NCBI GenBank assembly: GCA_021372775.1
Contig: JAJFTU010000225.1
Coordinates: 1 to 56,590, forward strand
Length of the DNA stretch: 56,590 nucleotides
Source: a bacterium
GTDB lineage: Bacteria; Acidobacteriota; Polarisedimenticolia; J045
Direction of reading: 5' to 3'
Made by a program: the position numbers and the translations under genes. Of this stretch, positions 21,068 through 29,465 are shown piece by piece; position 1 is the first letter of the stretch; each line of letters opens with the position of its first letter. Under the pieces are notes generated by a model. That model searched no databases. It saw nothing but the letters and a program-made list of their open reading frames with translations, and was not told the origin of the DNA.

Positions 21068-22186
21068 CTACTGCAGGGCCATCGGCATGACGACGTACTT
21101 GTCGTCGCGCGTGTCGCCCGCTTCGCGCACCGGCTCGAACAGCCCCTGCCCCATCTCGCGGCCGAGGCTGACGCGGACCCGCTCCGTGCCGGCGACGTTG
21201 AGGAAGTCGAGCAGGTACTGGGCGTTGAAGCCGATCGCCAGCGGCTCGCCGGAGTACTGGATCGGGATCTCTTCCATCGCCTCGCCCAACTGCTGCTGCT
21301 CGACGGAGATCTTGAGCAGGTCGATGCCGAGGTCGAGGCGGATCTGGCGCGTGTTCTCTTGGCTGAGGACGGAGACGCGCTCGATGGCGCTCTTGAAGGC
21401 GGAGACGCCGATCTCGAACACTTTGTCGTTCCCCGCCGGGATGACCTTGCGGTAGTCGGGGAAGCGGGTCTCGCCGAGGGTCGTCCAGAGTTCGCGCTCG
21501 CCGAACTGGGCGAAGAGGGAGCTCTTCTCGAGCCAGAAGTAGCTGTCGCCGTCGTGCTCCGCGCCGAGCCGCTGCAGCTCGGCCAGCGCCTTGCGCGGCA
21601 CGACGACCTTCTCGATTTCCTTGTCGGAGACGTTCTGGCCGACGCGGCGGGACAGCGAGAGGCGGTGCCCGTCGGTGGCCACGATCGTCGCCACGTCGCC
21701 GTTCCATTCGAGCAGCGCCCCGCCGAGGGCGTAGCGCGGATCGTCGGAGGTCACGGCGAAGATCACCCGCTTCACGGCGTCGGTGAGCTGGTCGGCGGCC
21801 AGCAGGGCGGCCGGCTTCCCTTCGCGCTGGCGGAAGGTCGGGAACTGGTCGGAGTCCTGCGTGGCGAGGCGCGAGCGGAAGCTCTCGCTGACGATGTGGA
21901 GGCTGGAGCCGTCGTAGCGCAGCTCGACCTGCCCCGGCAGCAGCTTGCGGGCGAGCTCGTTGAGGCGCCGCGCGTTCACCGCCAGCTTGCCCGGGTCCGC
22001 GACCTCGGCCTCGATCGACGAGCGGAAGCCGACTTCCAAGTCGGTCGCCACGATGTTCAGCCGGCCTTCCTCGAGCGCCTCGATCAGCACGTTGGAGAGG
22101 ATCGGGATCGTCCCCTTCTTCTCGATGATGCCCTGCAGCAAGCCCAATTCGCGGAACAAGGCGCCTTGGTCGAGCCGGATCTTCAT
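21068..22186 (-). CDS. dnaN: DNA polymerase III beta sliding clamp
   Basis: 372 residues with three successive clamp folds. It opens MKIRLDQGALFRELGLLQGI; typical segments are NVLIEALEEGRLNIVATDLEVG, TDGHRLSLSRR and the final YVVMPMALQ. It encircles DNA as a dimer and tethers polymerase and repair factors. It is transcribed leftwards after dnaA, from which it is separated by the oriC candidate. Confidence 0.97.
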   Translation of the reverse strand: MKIRLDQGALFRELGLLQGIIEKKGTIPILSNVLIEALEEGRLNIVATDLEVGFRSSIEAEVADPGKLAVNARRLNELARKLLPGQVELRYDGSSLHIVSESFRSRLATQDSDQFPTFRQREGKPAALLAADQLTDAVKRVIFAVTSDDPRYALGGALLEWNGDVATIVATDGHRLSLSRRVGQNVSDKEIEKVVVPRKALAELQRLGAEHDGDSYFWLEKSSLFAQFGERELWTTLGETRFPDYRKVIPAGNDKVFEIGVSAFKSAIERVSVLSQENTRQIRLDLGIDLLKISVEQQQLGEAMEEIPIQYSGEPLAIGFNAQYLLDFLNVAGTERVRVSLGREMGQGLFEPVREAGDTRDDKYVVMPMALQ

Positions 22187-22459
22187 GCGTGGCCTCCGGA
22201 GGTGCGCCGCGCTCCCGCTCGGGGGGACGCGCGCGGCGTCGATTGTAAAGCATTCAAGACCGGGTTGTATGTCTCTAGAAGCTTTAGAAGGGCTGTGGAT
22301 TGTGCGCGCCCCGGCGGAAGGGGCGAGGGGTCAGCGGTTTGGCCGTCCACCGTTCCGGGCGCGGGCTGTGGAAAGCGCTGTGGAGAAGCCCGCCTCGGGG
22401 TCCGCGCGGCGGCCGTCCACAGGGCGGGCGTCCTCAGCCCTGTGGACGCTGTGGATGGA
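22187..22459. other. Candidate replication origin (oriC) between dnaA and dnaN
   Basis: 273 bp containing six copies of the DnaA-box core TGTGGA: TGTGGATTG (22294), TGTGGAAAG (22367), TGTGGAGAA (22379), an opposite-strand copy CCGTCCACA (22413-22421), and TGTGGACGC/TGTGGATGG in tandem (22441-22458). Next to them 22240-22290 is strikingly AT-rich for this genome (TTGTAAAGCATTCAAG, TTGTATGTCTCTAGAAGC) and is a fair unwinding element. Location between dnaA and dnaN is a known oriC position. It must also carry the dnaN ribosome site. Confidence 0.75.
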
Positions 22460-23806
22460 TCAGCGCAACTGCTCTTCGATCTGGGAGATGGTCTTGTCGG
22501 CGGCCGGATCGGCGGAGCGCAGCTGTTCGATCTTGTGGCAGGCGTGCAGCACGGTGGTGTGGTGCTTGTTGCCGAACGCCCTGCCGATCGTCGGCAGGCT
22601 CTCCTTGGCGATCTTCTTGCCGAGGTACATCGCGATCTGGCGCGGCCAGGCGATCCGCTTGGCGTTGTTGCGCGCCTTGAGGTCGGAGACCTTGAGGCTG
22701 AAGTGGCGCGCGACGACCATCATCACCGTCTCCAGCGTCACCGGCTCCGGCTCGTTCGGGACGAGGGAGTTGACGACGTCGCGGGCGAGGGCGAGGTCGG
22801 GGGCGGCGCGGCGGACCGAGCACTGGGCCATCAGCGTCGTCAGGCAGCCCTCGAGCTCGCGGACGTTGCTGGTGATCGCGCCGGCGATGAACAGGGCGAC
22901 GTCGGAGGAGAGGGACCAGCCGCGCGCGGCGGCCATCTTGTTGAGGATCGCGACCTTCGTCTCGAGGTCGGGCGGCTGGATGTCGGCGAGGAGCCCCCAC
23001 TCGAAGCGGCTGCGCAGCCGTTCCTCGAGCGCGGGGATCGAGCGCGGCGGGCAGTCGGAGGTGAGGACGATCTGGCGCCCGGCGTCGTAGAGGGCGTTGA
23101 AGGTGTGGAAGAACTCCTCCTGCGTGCTCTCCTTGCCGGCGAGGAACTGGATGTCGTCGATCAGCAGCACGTCCACCGAGCGGTAGCGCTCGCGGAACTG
23201 CGGCGTCTCCTCGAAGCGGATCGCGGTGATCAGCTCGTTCATGAACTGCTCGGAGGTGAGGTAGCGCAGCCGCGCGGCGGGGGAGCGCTGGAGGACGCGG
23301 TTCCCGATCGCCTGCATCAGGTGGGTCTTGCCCAGTCCCACGCCGCCGTAGAGGAAGAGGGGGTTGTAGGCCCGTCCGGGCTGGTCGGAGACGGCGAGCG
23401 CGGCCGCGTGGGCAAACTGGTTGCACGAGCTGACGACGAAGTTGTCGAACGTGTAGCGCGGGTTGAGCGGCGAGGCGGCCGGCTGCGGCTCGGCCGGCGC
23501 CGGCTGGCGCGCCGCGGCGGGATCGGGGGCGGGAGCGAGTTCGGCGGAGACGAAGACGACGTCGTTCGCCGCGACGCCGGAGGCTTGGATCGCCGCGCGG
23601 ATCTCGCCGAGGAACTGCGTCCTGAGCCATTCGCCGAACATCCCGTTCGGCACCGAGACGCGGATCGTCGCGCCGTCTTGGGCGAGAAACTTCGTGGGAC
23701 GGAACCAGGTGTCGAAGATCGAGGGGTTCAGCCGGGGCTGGATCGCCTCGAGCACGCGGTCCCACGAAGTCGAGTCGGCGGCGGGACGGGAGAGCAGGTT
23801 TTCCAC
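22460..23806 (-). CDS. dnaA: Chromosomal replication initiator DnaA
   Basis: 448 residues. Domain I starts SWDRVLEAIQPRLNPSIFDTWF; a Pro/Ala linker covers about 100-125. The AAA+ domain has YGGVGLGKTHLMQAIGN (Walker A) and VLLIDDIQFLAGK (Walker B). The C-terminal DNA-binding domain ends in FGNKHHTTVLHACHKIEQL, a variant of the usual GgRDHSTVLHA box-recognition motif. GTG was chosen as start because GAGGAT lies 6 bp upstream and the reading further up has no DnaA similarity. It binds the TGTGGA sites just downstream and opens the origin. It probably regulates its own promoter, since box-like sites also occur upstream. Confidence 0.96.
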   Translation of the reverse strand: MENLLSRPAADSTSWDRVLEAIQPRLNPSIFDTWFRPTKFLAQDGATIRVSVPNGMFGEWLRTQFLGEIRAAIQASGVAANDVVFVSAELAPAPDPAAARQPAPAEPQPAASPLNPRYTFDNFVVSSCNQFAHAAALAVSDQPGRAYNPLFLYGGVGLGKTHLMQAIGNRVLQRSPAARLRYLTSEQFMNELITAIRFEETPQFRERYRSVDVLLIDDIQFLAGKESTQEEFFHTFNALYDAGRQIVLTSDCPPRSIPALEERLRSRFEWGLLADIQPPDLETKVAILNKMAAARGWSLSSDVALFIAGAITSNVRELEGCLTTLMAQCSVRRAAPDLALARDVVNSLVPNEPEPVTLETVMMVVARHFSLKVSDLKARNNAKRIAWPRQIAMYLGKKIAKESLPTIGRAFGNKHHTTVLHACHKIEQLRSADPAADKTISQIEEQLR

Positions 23807-24295
23807 AGCGCTATCCTCAGGAATCAGCGACGGTTGCGGCGGTCGCGGGCGCAAGACGAGCACAAGATTTCCACAGGTGTGGAAGGCTGAAATCCGGCTT
23901 TTAAGTCCTTTTTTGTGAGGGACTTGGAATTTCGTGCGGTCACGCGAGGGCAACTCGCGTCCACAGAAAGACCCCTCGTTCGCGCACCGACGGCCTCGGG
24001 CGCGCGTTGTCGTGGCGACGTCTCTGGCGGAGGTTCCGCGGGCCCCCATCCGGCCCCGAACGAAGCGGGAGACTACCACCCGGTCGGCCGCTCGATCAAG
24101 GCCGCGGGGGAGGATATTTTCGTTCGCGGGCGCCGAGTCCAGGTTTGACAGGGAAGCGGGGCGTCTCTAATCTGATCGTCCCTCACAACGACGCCCAAGC
24201 GGACGGCGCGTCGAGCGCCGAGGGCTTGGGCGCAGCTTCGTACGCGAGCGCCCGGCGCAAGGTGCGCAGGGCCGCTTGGGAGCAAGGGTTGACCG
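23807..24295. promoter_or_regulatory. Divergent dnaA-rpmH upstream region with DnaA-box-like sites
   Basis: 489 bp without a credible gene. It contains a palindrome TTCCACAGGTGTGGAA (23869-23884) that joins two opposed DnaA-box cores, and another core at 23958-23966 (CGTCCACAG). Hairpins are possible at 23903-23926 (AAGTCC/GGACTT around a T run) and 23943-23959 (CGCGAG/CTCGCG). The dnaA promoter must lie here on the leftward strand but no clear -35/-10 pair was recognised; the rightward rpmH promoter is listed separately. Confidence 0.6.
24145..24173 (+). promoter_or_regulatory. Sigma70-type promoter of the rpmH operon
   Basis: Perfect -35 TTGACA (24145-24150), exact 17 bp spacer, and -10 TAATCT (24168-24173). 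Transcription would start near 24180, leaving a leader of about 115 nt before rpmH. This is the best-matching promoter in the window and fits a highly expressed ribosomal-protein operon. Confidence 0.85.
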
Positions 24296-24430
24296 ATGAA
24301 GCGCACGTTCCAGCCGAACAACCGCCGCCGCAAGAAGGTTCACGGATTCCGCGCCCGCATGGCGTCGGCCGGGGGCCGCGAGGTTCTGAAGCGCCGCCGC
24401 GCGAAGGGGCGCAAGCGCCTGACCGTCTGA
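24296..24430 (+). CDS. rpmH: Ribosomal protein L34
   Basis: 44 residues beginning [18 protein letters not shown] and ending KGRKRLTV, a full match to the L34 family. It is a 50S subunit component and the first gene of rpmH-rnpA-yidD-yidC-jag. It is too short for usual length cut-offs, hence easily missed. The leader carries AGCAAGGGTTGACCG just before ATG, with AAGG as the ribosome site. Confidence 0.97.
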   Translation: MKRTFQPNNRRRKKVHGFRARMASAGGREVLKRRRAKGRKRLTV

Positions 24431-24444
24431 GCGGGGACGCGGGG

Positions 24445-24801
24445 CTGAAGTTCCCGAAGTCGTTTCGCTTGACGCGCCGGAGCGAATTCCTTCTGGTGTA
24501 CGGGGAGGGGATTCGTGTGTCCGGCGATCGTCTTGTCTTGTTCTGCCGTCCCTCGGAGCGCGGTCCGCGCCTCGGGATCACGGCGACGAAGAAGTACGGC
24601 GACTCGGTCCGCCGCAATCGGGCGCGGCGGCTGGTGCGCGAGGCCTATCGCCGCGCGCGGCCGCTCTTCGGACCGTGGGACTGCGTCGTCAACGTGCGGT
24701 TCGGGACGCGCGGGGCCGGCTTGGCCGAGGTCGAGACGGAACTGCGGCGGCTCGCCGCGAAGGCGCGGCGCCGGTTGGCGCCGGCCGAGGCGCGGCCGTG
24801 A
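24445..24801 (+). CDS. rnpA: Ribonuclease P protein component
   Basis: 118 residues if read from CTG. The conserved N-terminus [20 protein letters not shown] and the RNR signature [17 protein letters not shown] are clear. RnpA helps the RNase P RNA cut tRNA 5' leaders. No ATG, GTG or TTG is available before FPKSFRL: the frame upstream runs through rpmH without one, and the first TTG (24469) would remove the conserved FPKSFR. CTG, 14 bp after the rpmH stop and preceded by GGGG, is the best candidate. It overlaps yidD by 4 bp. Confidence 0.88.
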   Translation: MKFPKSFRLTRRSEFLLVYGEGIRVSGDRLVLFCRPSERGPRLGITATKKYGDSVRRNRARRLVREAYRRARPLFGPWDCVVNVRFGTRGAGLAEVETELRRLAAKARRRLAPAEARP

Positions 24802-25088
24802 GCGTCGCGTCGCGGATCTTGTTGACGATGATCCGCGGCTACCAGCGATTCGTCTCCCCGGGGCTCGGCGCCCGTTGTCGTTTCCTTCCGTCCTGTTCGG
24901 AATACGCGGCGATGGCGGTCGAGGAGTGGGGCGCCGTCCGCGGGTCGTGGCTCGCGGCGCGGCGCTTGTCGCGTTGTCATCCGTTCCATCCCGGCGGGCT
25001 CGACCTGCCGCCGCGGCGTCGGCCGCAGCCCGGGAAGGACGTTTCGGCGGGGTTCGCTGAGAGCCCCTGCCCGCGGTTGGACGCATGA
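24798..25088 (+). CDS. yidD: Membrane protein insertion efficiency factor YidD
   Basis: 96 residues. It starts at GTG overlapping the rnpA stop. It has the family signature [26 protein letters not shown] and [18 protein letters not shown], including the conserved Cys residues. YidD assists YidC-dependent insertion at the inner membrane. The last 25 residues after PPRRRPQ are unusual and probably variable. ATGA overlap with yidC indicates coupling. Confidence 0.95.
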   Translation: MSVASRILLTMIRGYQRFVSPGLGARCRFLPSCSEYAAMAVEEWGAVRGSWLAARRLSRCHPFHPGGLDLPPRRRPQPGKDVSAGFAESPCPRLDA

Positions 25089-26839
25089 ACCGGACCGACC
25101 TCAAGAACACGATCACCGCCGTCGTGCTGTGCGTGCTGGTGATCGTCGGGTGGAGCTACTTCTTCGGGCCGAAGCCCCAGCCGCCGCGCCCCGCGCAGCC
25201 GCCTGCCGCCGCGGCGCCCCAAGCCCCGGCCGCCGCCGCCGCGCAGGCGCCTTCGGCCGTCGCGCCGGTCGCCGCCGAGGGCGCCGTCGCCCCGGCGGCC
25301 GGTTCCGCGCCCGCGGCGCCGGCGGAAGAGAAGATCGTCGGCGATCCGCAGTTCCCGCCGCTGACCGTCAAGACGCCGCACGTCGAGATCCTTCTCTCGC
25401 CGCGCGGCGGGCGCGTGCTGCAGTGGCGCCTGCTGGACTACGCCGTCGCTCCGGCCGACCCGTCGAAGGGGCACATCGACCTCGTCTCGCCCGAGGCGCG
25501 GGCCCTCGACCGGCACCCGCTGACGCTGGCGACCGGCGACGCGGCGCTCGACAAGCTGGTCAACACCGCGCCCTGCGTCGTCGAGGACGGGCCGGCGCCG
25601 GCGGACGAGGCGCGCGCGCGGAAGTTCCCCGGCGCGGCGCGCAAGATCGTCTTCCGCTGGGCGGACCAGGGGTACAAGCTCGTCAAGACGCTTTACGTCG
25701 CGGAGGACGACACCTACCTCGCGCGCGTCGAGTGGTCGCTGCTCAAGGACGGCCGCGCGCTGACCGGCGCGGCGCTTTCGTGGGGCCCGTCGCTCGGCGC
25801 GAAGCCGGAAGAGGGCGGGACGTCGAAGCGCTACGCCTACCGCGGCTACGTCAAGTATCCGGAAGGCACGAAGGTCCGCGACATGATCCCGGAGAAGAGC
25901 GGGGACATGTCGTGGCCCGGCGGCGCCTCGCCGCGCTGGATCGCGCTCGTCGACCAGTACTTCGCCCTCGCGCTCGTGCCCGACCAGGGCGGCGCGGCGG
26001 CGGTGCGCGGCTTCGGCGCGGAGAAGGAGCGGACGCTCGGCCTGACGGCGACCGCCGCGGGCGTGACGTTCTTCGCGGGGCCGAAGTCCGACAAGCTGCT
26101 GGCGCGGATCGACCGCACGCTCGGCGTCGACCTCGCGCAGCTCGTGCCGTGGGGGATGTGGGGCTTCCTCGCGCGGCCGCTCTACTTCGCGCTCGGCTGG
26201 TTCGACGGCCTGCTCGGCAACTGGGGCTTGGCGATCGTCGTCGTGACGGTGATCATCCGCCTGCTCTTCCTGCCGCTGATGCACAGCTCGATGGTCAAGA
26301 TGCGTCGGGCGCAGGCGCAGATGAGCAAGCTGCAGCCGAAGATCCACAAGATCCGCGAGAAGTACAAGGGGAAGCGCGACGTCGAGTCCCGCCGCAAGGT
26401 CAACGAGGAGATGATGGAGCTGTACCGCCGCGAGGGGATCAACCCGATGGCGCAGCTCACCGGATGCCTGCCGCTGCTGCTGCAGATGCCGGTTCTCTTC
26501 GCGATGTACACGGTGCTCACGGTGGCCACGGAACTGCGCGGCGCGCCGTTCTTCGGCTGGGTGCGCGACCTCTCGGCGATGGATCCCTACTACATCACGC
26601 CGATCGTGATGGGCGTCACGATGCTCGTGCAGCAGCTGATGTCCACGACGAAGACCGAGGATCCGCAGCAGCGCAGCCAGCAGCGGATGATGCTCGTCAT
26701 GCCGGTCGTCTTCACCTGGATGTTCCTCTGGGTGCCGAGCGGCCTGGCTCTCTATTGGCTGGTCAACAACATCGTCAGCATCGGGCAGCAGGCGCTCGTC
26801 AACCGCCACGCGGTCGAGACGGCGCCGGCGCGCGGCTGA
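25085..26839 (+). CDS. yidC: Membrane protein insertase YidC
   Basis: 584 residues. An N-terminal helix ([19 protein letters not shown]) is followed by an Ala/Pro linker (30-80), the periplasmic beta-sandwich domain (about 90-340), and the C-terminal five-helix insertase core with [16 protein letters not shown]-like cytoplasmic loop (here [18 protein letters not shown]), [16 protein letters not shown] and [14 protein letters not shown]. The core Arg of the hydrophilic groove is expected in [13 protein letters not shown]. Long Gram-negative type with a periplasmic domain. Works with SecYEG or alone. Confidence 0.96.
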   Translation: MNRTDLKNTITAVVLCVLVIVGWSYFFGPKPQPPRPAQPPAAAAPQAPAAAAAQAPSAVAPVAAEGAVAPAAGSAPAAPAEEKIVGDPQFPPLTVKTPHVEILLSPRGGRVLQWRLLDYAVAPADPSKGHIDLVSPEARALDRHPLTLATGDAALDKLVNTAPCVVEDGPAPADEARARKFPGAARKIVFRWADQGYKLVKTLYVAEDDTYLARVEWSLLKDGRALTGAALSWGPSLGAKPEEGGTSKRYAYRGYVKYPEGTKVRDMIPEKSGDMSWPGGASPRWIALVDQYFALALVPDQGGAAAVRGFGAEKERTLGLTATAAGVTFFAGPKSDKLLARIDRTLGVDLAQLVPWGMWGFLARPLYFALGWFDGLLGNWGLAIVVVTVIIRLLFLPLMHSSMVKMRRAQAQMSKLQPKIHKIREKYKGKRDVESRRKVNEEMMELYRREGINPMAQLTGCLPLLLQMPVLFAMYTVLTVATELRGAPFFGWVRDLSAMDPYYITPIVMGVTMLVQQLMSTTKTEDPQQRSQQRMMLVMPVVFTWMFLWVPSGLALYWLVNNIVSIGQQALVNRHAVETAPARG

Positions 26840-26883
26840 ACGGCGGAACGGCGCGGCGCCGCGGAGGCGCCGCGGAGGATGCG

Positions 26884-27777
26884 ATGAGCGAGGAGAAGGT
26901 CAAGTTCACGGGGCGCGACCTGGCCGAAGCGATGGGCGCGGCGCGCAGGCATTTCAACGCTTCGCGCGCCGAGGTGGCCTACGAGATGGTCGGCGAAGCG
27001 AAGGTCGGTCCGCTCGAGGGCACGCCTTCGGTCGAGATCTACGCCTGGCGGCGCACGCCGGAGGACGTCGCGGAGCGCGCGGCGCAGGCGGAGGCGCGCG
27101 AGGCGCGCGCCGCGATGCGGCGCGGCGGACGCGACGAGCGCGGCGGACGGCGCGACCGCGGCGACCGCGGCGACCGGGATCGCGGGCCGCGCGGCGATCG
27201 CCGCGGCGAGGGCCCGCGTCGGCCGCGCGAAGAGGACGAGGGGCCGGTGGAGTTGGCGCCGCTGCTTCCCGCGGCGGAGACGACGGCGCCGGAGGAGATC
27301 CTGCGTCATCTCGCGGAGCGCTTCGTCGGCGGCTTCGGCCTCGATCTCGCGGTGGACGCCGTCGAGACGACGAGCGCCGGGCTGCGCGTCTCGCTGTCCG
27401 GCGAGGACGAAGGGCTCCTCTGGGAGAACGAGGGCGAGGGGCTCGAGGCGCTGCAGTATCTGGCCAACCGCGTGCTGCAGAAGGACGGCCGGGTCGAGGG
27501 GCGCGTGTCGATCGACGCCGGCGGCCGGCGCGGCCGCGCGGAGGCGCGGCTGGTCGCCGAGGCGCTGCGTCTGGCCGACGAGGTCGTCGCGACCGGCGAG
27601 GTGCGGAAGATGGCGGCGATGGGTCCGTACGAGCGGCGCCTCGTGCACGTCGCGCTCGCCGACCGGAAGGAGATCCGGACCTTCTCGACGGGCACCGGCT
27701 ACCACCGCCGGCTGCACATCGCGCCGATCGGGAAGGGCGACGCGCCGGAAGAGGCGGGGGACGCTCCGACGGAGTGA
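26884..27777 (+). CDS. jag: RNA-binding protein Jag/KhpB
   Basis: 297 residues. The N-terminal Jag domain (VKFTGRDLAEAMGAARRHFN) ends near 60. An Arg/Asp/Gly-rich linker (about 80-120, DRGDRGDRDRGPRGDRR) follows. Then a KH-like domain (EGLEALQYLANRVLQ) and a C-terminal R3H domain with MAAMGPYERRLVHVAL. KhpB binds RNA and influences cell division and envelope growth in other bacteria. The charged linker is unusually long. The ATG is preceded by GGAGG 9 bp upstream. Last gene of the operon, followed by a strong terminator. Confidence 0.92.
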   Translation: MSEEKVKFTGRDLAEAMGAARRHFNASRAEVAYEMVGEAKVGPLEGTPSVEIYAWRRTPEDVAERAAQAEAREARAAMRRGGRDERGGRRDRGDRGDRDRGPRGDRRGEGPRRPREEDEGPVELAPLLPAAETTAPEEILRHLAERFVGGFGLDLAVDAVETTSAGLRVSLSGEDEGLLWENEGEGLEALQYLANRVLQKDGRVEGRVSIDAGGRRGRAEARLVAEALRLADEVVATGEVRKMAAMGPYERRLVHVALADRKEIRTFSTGTGYHRRLHIAPIGKGDAPEEAGDAPTE

Positions 27778-27799
27778 GTCCCGCGCGGGATCGCGAAAG

Positions 27800-27833
27800 G
27801 CGGGCCGGCCGAGCGCCGGCCCGCTCTTTTTTT
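27800..27833 (+). terminator. Intrinsic terminator of the rpmH-jag operon
   Basis: 10 bp perfect stem GCGGGCCGGC/GCCGGCCCGC, 5 nt loop, followed by TCTTTTTTT. It is 22 bp after the jag stop and is a textbook rho-independent terminator. Confidence 0.93.
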
Positions 27834-27944
27834 CCGCCCGGAAACGGGGCGGACCCGGCCGGCGCGACGTCGATGGGCCGGGCGGGCAAATAGGAACGAA
27901 CGCGGACGACCAGTGTCGTTTATGCGGAAAGTGGGCCTGCAACG

Positions 27945-27988
27945 CGAAAAACGCGCCGGAACCGGGAAACCGGTCGGCGCGTTTTTCG
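27945..27988. terminator. Bidirectional terminator between jag and pepQ
   Basis: A 14 bp perfect inverted repeat (CGAAAAACGCGCCG and complement) plus an inner ACCGG/CCGGT stem. The A5 and T5 at the two sides give a U run in both directions. It is 71 bp from the pepQ stop and backs up the terminator at 27800. The rest of this 282 bp gap holds no gene. Confidence 0.88.
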
Positions 27989-28059
27989 TGTCCGTGACGG
28001 TATTTCGCTGCGGGAGGCCGGAGTAGTTCCGGCAAATCCCGGCCCGAAAATGGGGACGG

Positions 28060-29421
28060 TCAGACCCCTCGCGGCCCCTCGATGTAGGGGCGGGTCAGGT
28101 CGCGCGGCCCGTCGGCGGTGCAGACGACGTCGTCCTCGATCCGCACGCCGCCGAAGGGGAGGAAGTGCTCGACGAGCTTCCAGTCGACGAACTGGGAGTT
28201 CGGGCCGGCCTTGATCGGGTCGAGCAGCAGCGGAATGAAGTAGAGGCCCGGCTCGATCGTCACGACGTGCCCGACCTCGAGCCGACGCGTGTTCCGCAGC
28301 GCGGGGAACTCCGGCGGCGGCGGGGCGAGCTCGCCCTCGGGGTTGGCCATCTGGCCGCCGACGTCGTGGACCTGCAGGCCGAGGTGATGGCCGAGGCCGT
28401 GCGGCAGGAACGGGCGGGTGAGGCCGAGCTCGTAGGCCTTTTGCGGCGCCCCCTTGAGAACGCCGAGGCGGCAGAGCAGTTCGGCGACCTTGAGGTGCGC
28501 GGCGACGTGGAGCTCCATGAACGGGCGGCCGGGAACGACCATCTCGACCAGCTCCCGCTGGAAGAGGTCGACGCCGTGGAGCAGCTGCAGGTAGAGCGGG
28601 TCGCCGTCGGCCGGGTTGGCCCAGGTGCGCGTGATGTCCGAGGCGTAGCCGTCGCAGGTCGCGCCGGCGTCCATGAGGAAGGAGCGGTGCGGCGTCGGGA
28701 TGTCGGTCCGCTTGTTCTGGTAGTGGAGCGTCGCCGACTTTTCGTCGATCGCGGCGATCGTCTCGAACGGCATCTCGCATTCGAGGTGGCCGGTGCCGCG
28801 CAGGTAGGCCCAGTGGACCCCGCGCTCGTCCTCGCCGGCCTCGAACGCCTCGCGCGCGGCGCGGTGGCCGCGGCCGGCGCGTTCGGCGGCGACGTCCATC
28901 AGCGCGATTTCGTGCTCGGTCTTGACGGCGCGGTGCCAGTCGAGCGGGTTCATCAGCGCGGCCGGCTCGACGAGCTCGGCCGGGATGCCGAGGGCGGCGG
29001 CGGCCTCGGGGCTCGGGCCGACGTAGGCGATCTTGTTCAGCGGGCCGACGGCGGCGCCGACTTCGGCGAACGAGGAGACCTCGCGCAGCTCGACCTCGCC
29101 CTGCCAGTAGGACGGCGCGGGCGGGGCGATCTCGTACCAGTAGTCCTTCGGCGCGACGCGGACGACGAGCGGCATGCGGCCGGGGCGGGCGAGGACGCAG
29201 TGGTCCGGCCCGATCAGCGGCACGTACCGGCGGTAGTGGGCGTCGGCGCGGAAGCTGATCAACTCGTCGTCGCGGTGGTAGGTCCCTTCGGGGCCGGCGT
29301 GGAAGAGGACCCCGTCGAGCTGGAGCCCCTTGCGGGCGGCGCGCTCGAGCGAATCGCAGAGGACCTGGTCGAGAGTCTTGAGGTGGCGGCGGTAGAGCTC
29401 TTCGTTGGTCATGCGCGTCAT
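28060..29421 (-). CDS. pepQ: Xaa-Pro dipeptidase (PepQ-type, M24B)
   Basis: About 453 residues. The sequence follows E. coli PepQ closely in order: ELYRRHLKTLDQ at the start, GPEGTYHRDD, YWYEIAPPAPSYWQG, then the pita-bread metal site: FLMDAGATCDGYASDITRTW (two Asp), FLPHGLGHHLGLQVHDVGG (His), VVTIEPGLYF (Glu) and GGVRIEDDVV (Glu). All five metal ligands are present. It cleaves dipeptides with C-terminal proline in the cytoplasm. An in-frame ATG three codons later (29412) is an equally good start. It is transcribed alone, towards the double terminator. Confidence 0.92.
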   Translation of the reverse strand: MTRMTNEELYRRHLKTLDQVLCDSLERAARKGLQLDGVLFHAGPEGTYHRDDELISFRADAHYRRYVPLIGPDHCVLARPGRMPLVVRVAPKDYWYEIAPPAPSYWQGEVELREVSSFAEVGAAVGPLNKIAYVGPSPEAAAALGIPAELVEPAALMNPLDWHRAVKTEHEIALMDVAAERAGRGHRAAREAFEAGEDERGVHWAYLRGTGHLECEMPFETIAAIDEKSATLHYQNKRTDIPTPHRSFLMDAGATCDGYASDITRTWANPADGDPLYLQLLHGVDLFQRELVEMVVPGRPFMELHVAAHLKVAELLCRLGVLKGAPQKAYELGLTRPFLPHGLGHHLGLQVHDVGGQMANPEGELAPPPPEFPALRNTRRLEVGHVVTIEPGLYFIPLLLDPIKAGPNSQFVDWKLVEHFLPFGGVRIEDDVVCTADGPRDLTRPYIEGPRGV

Positions 29422-29465
29422 TGTAAGCGCGAACGCGCGGGGCGGGGCGGCGGGGACGGACGCTT

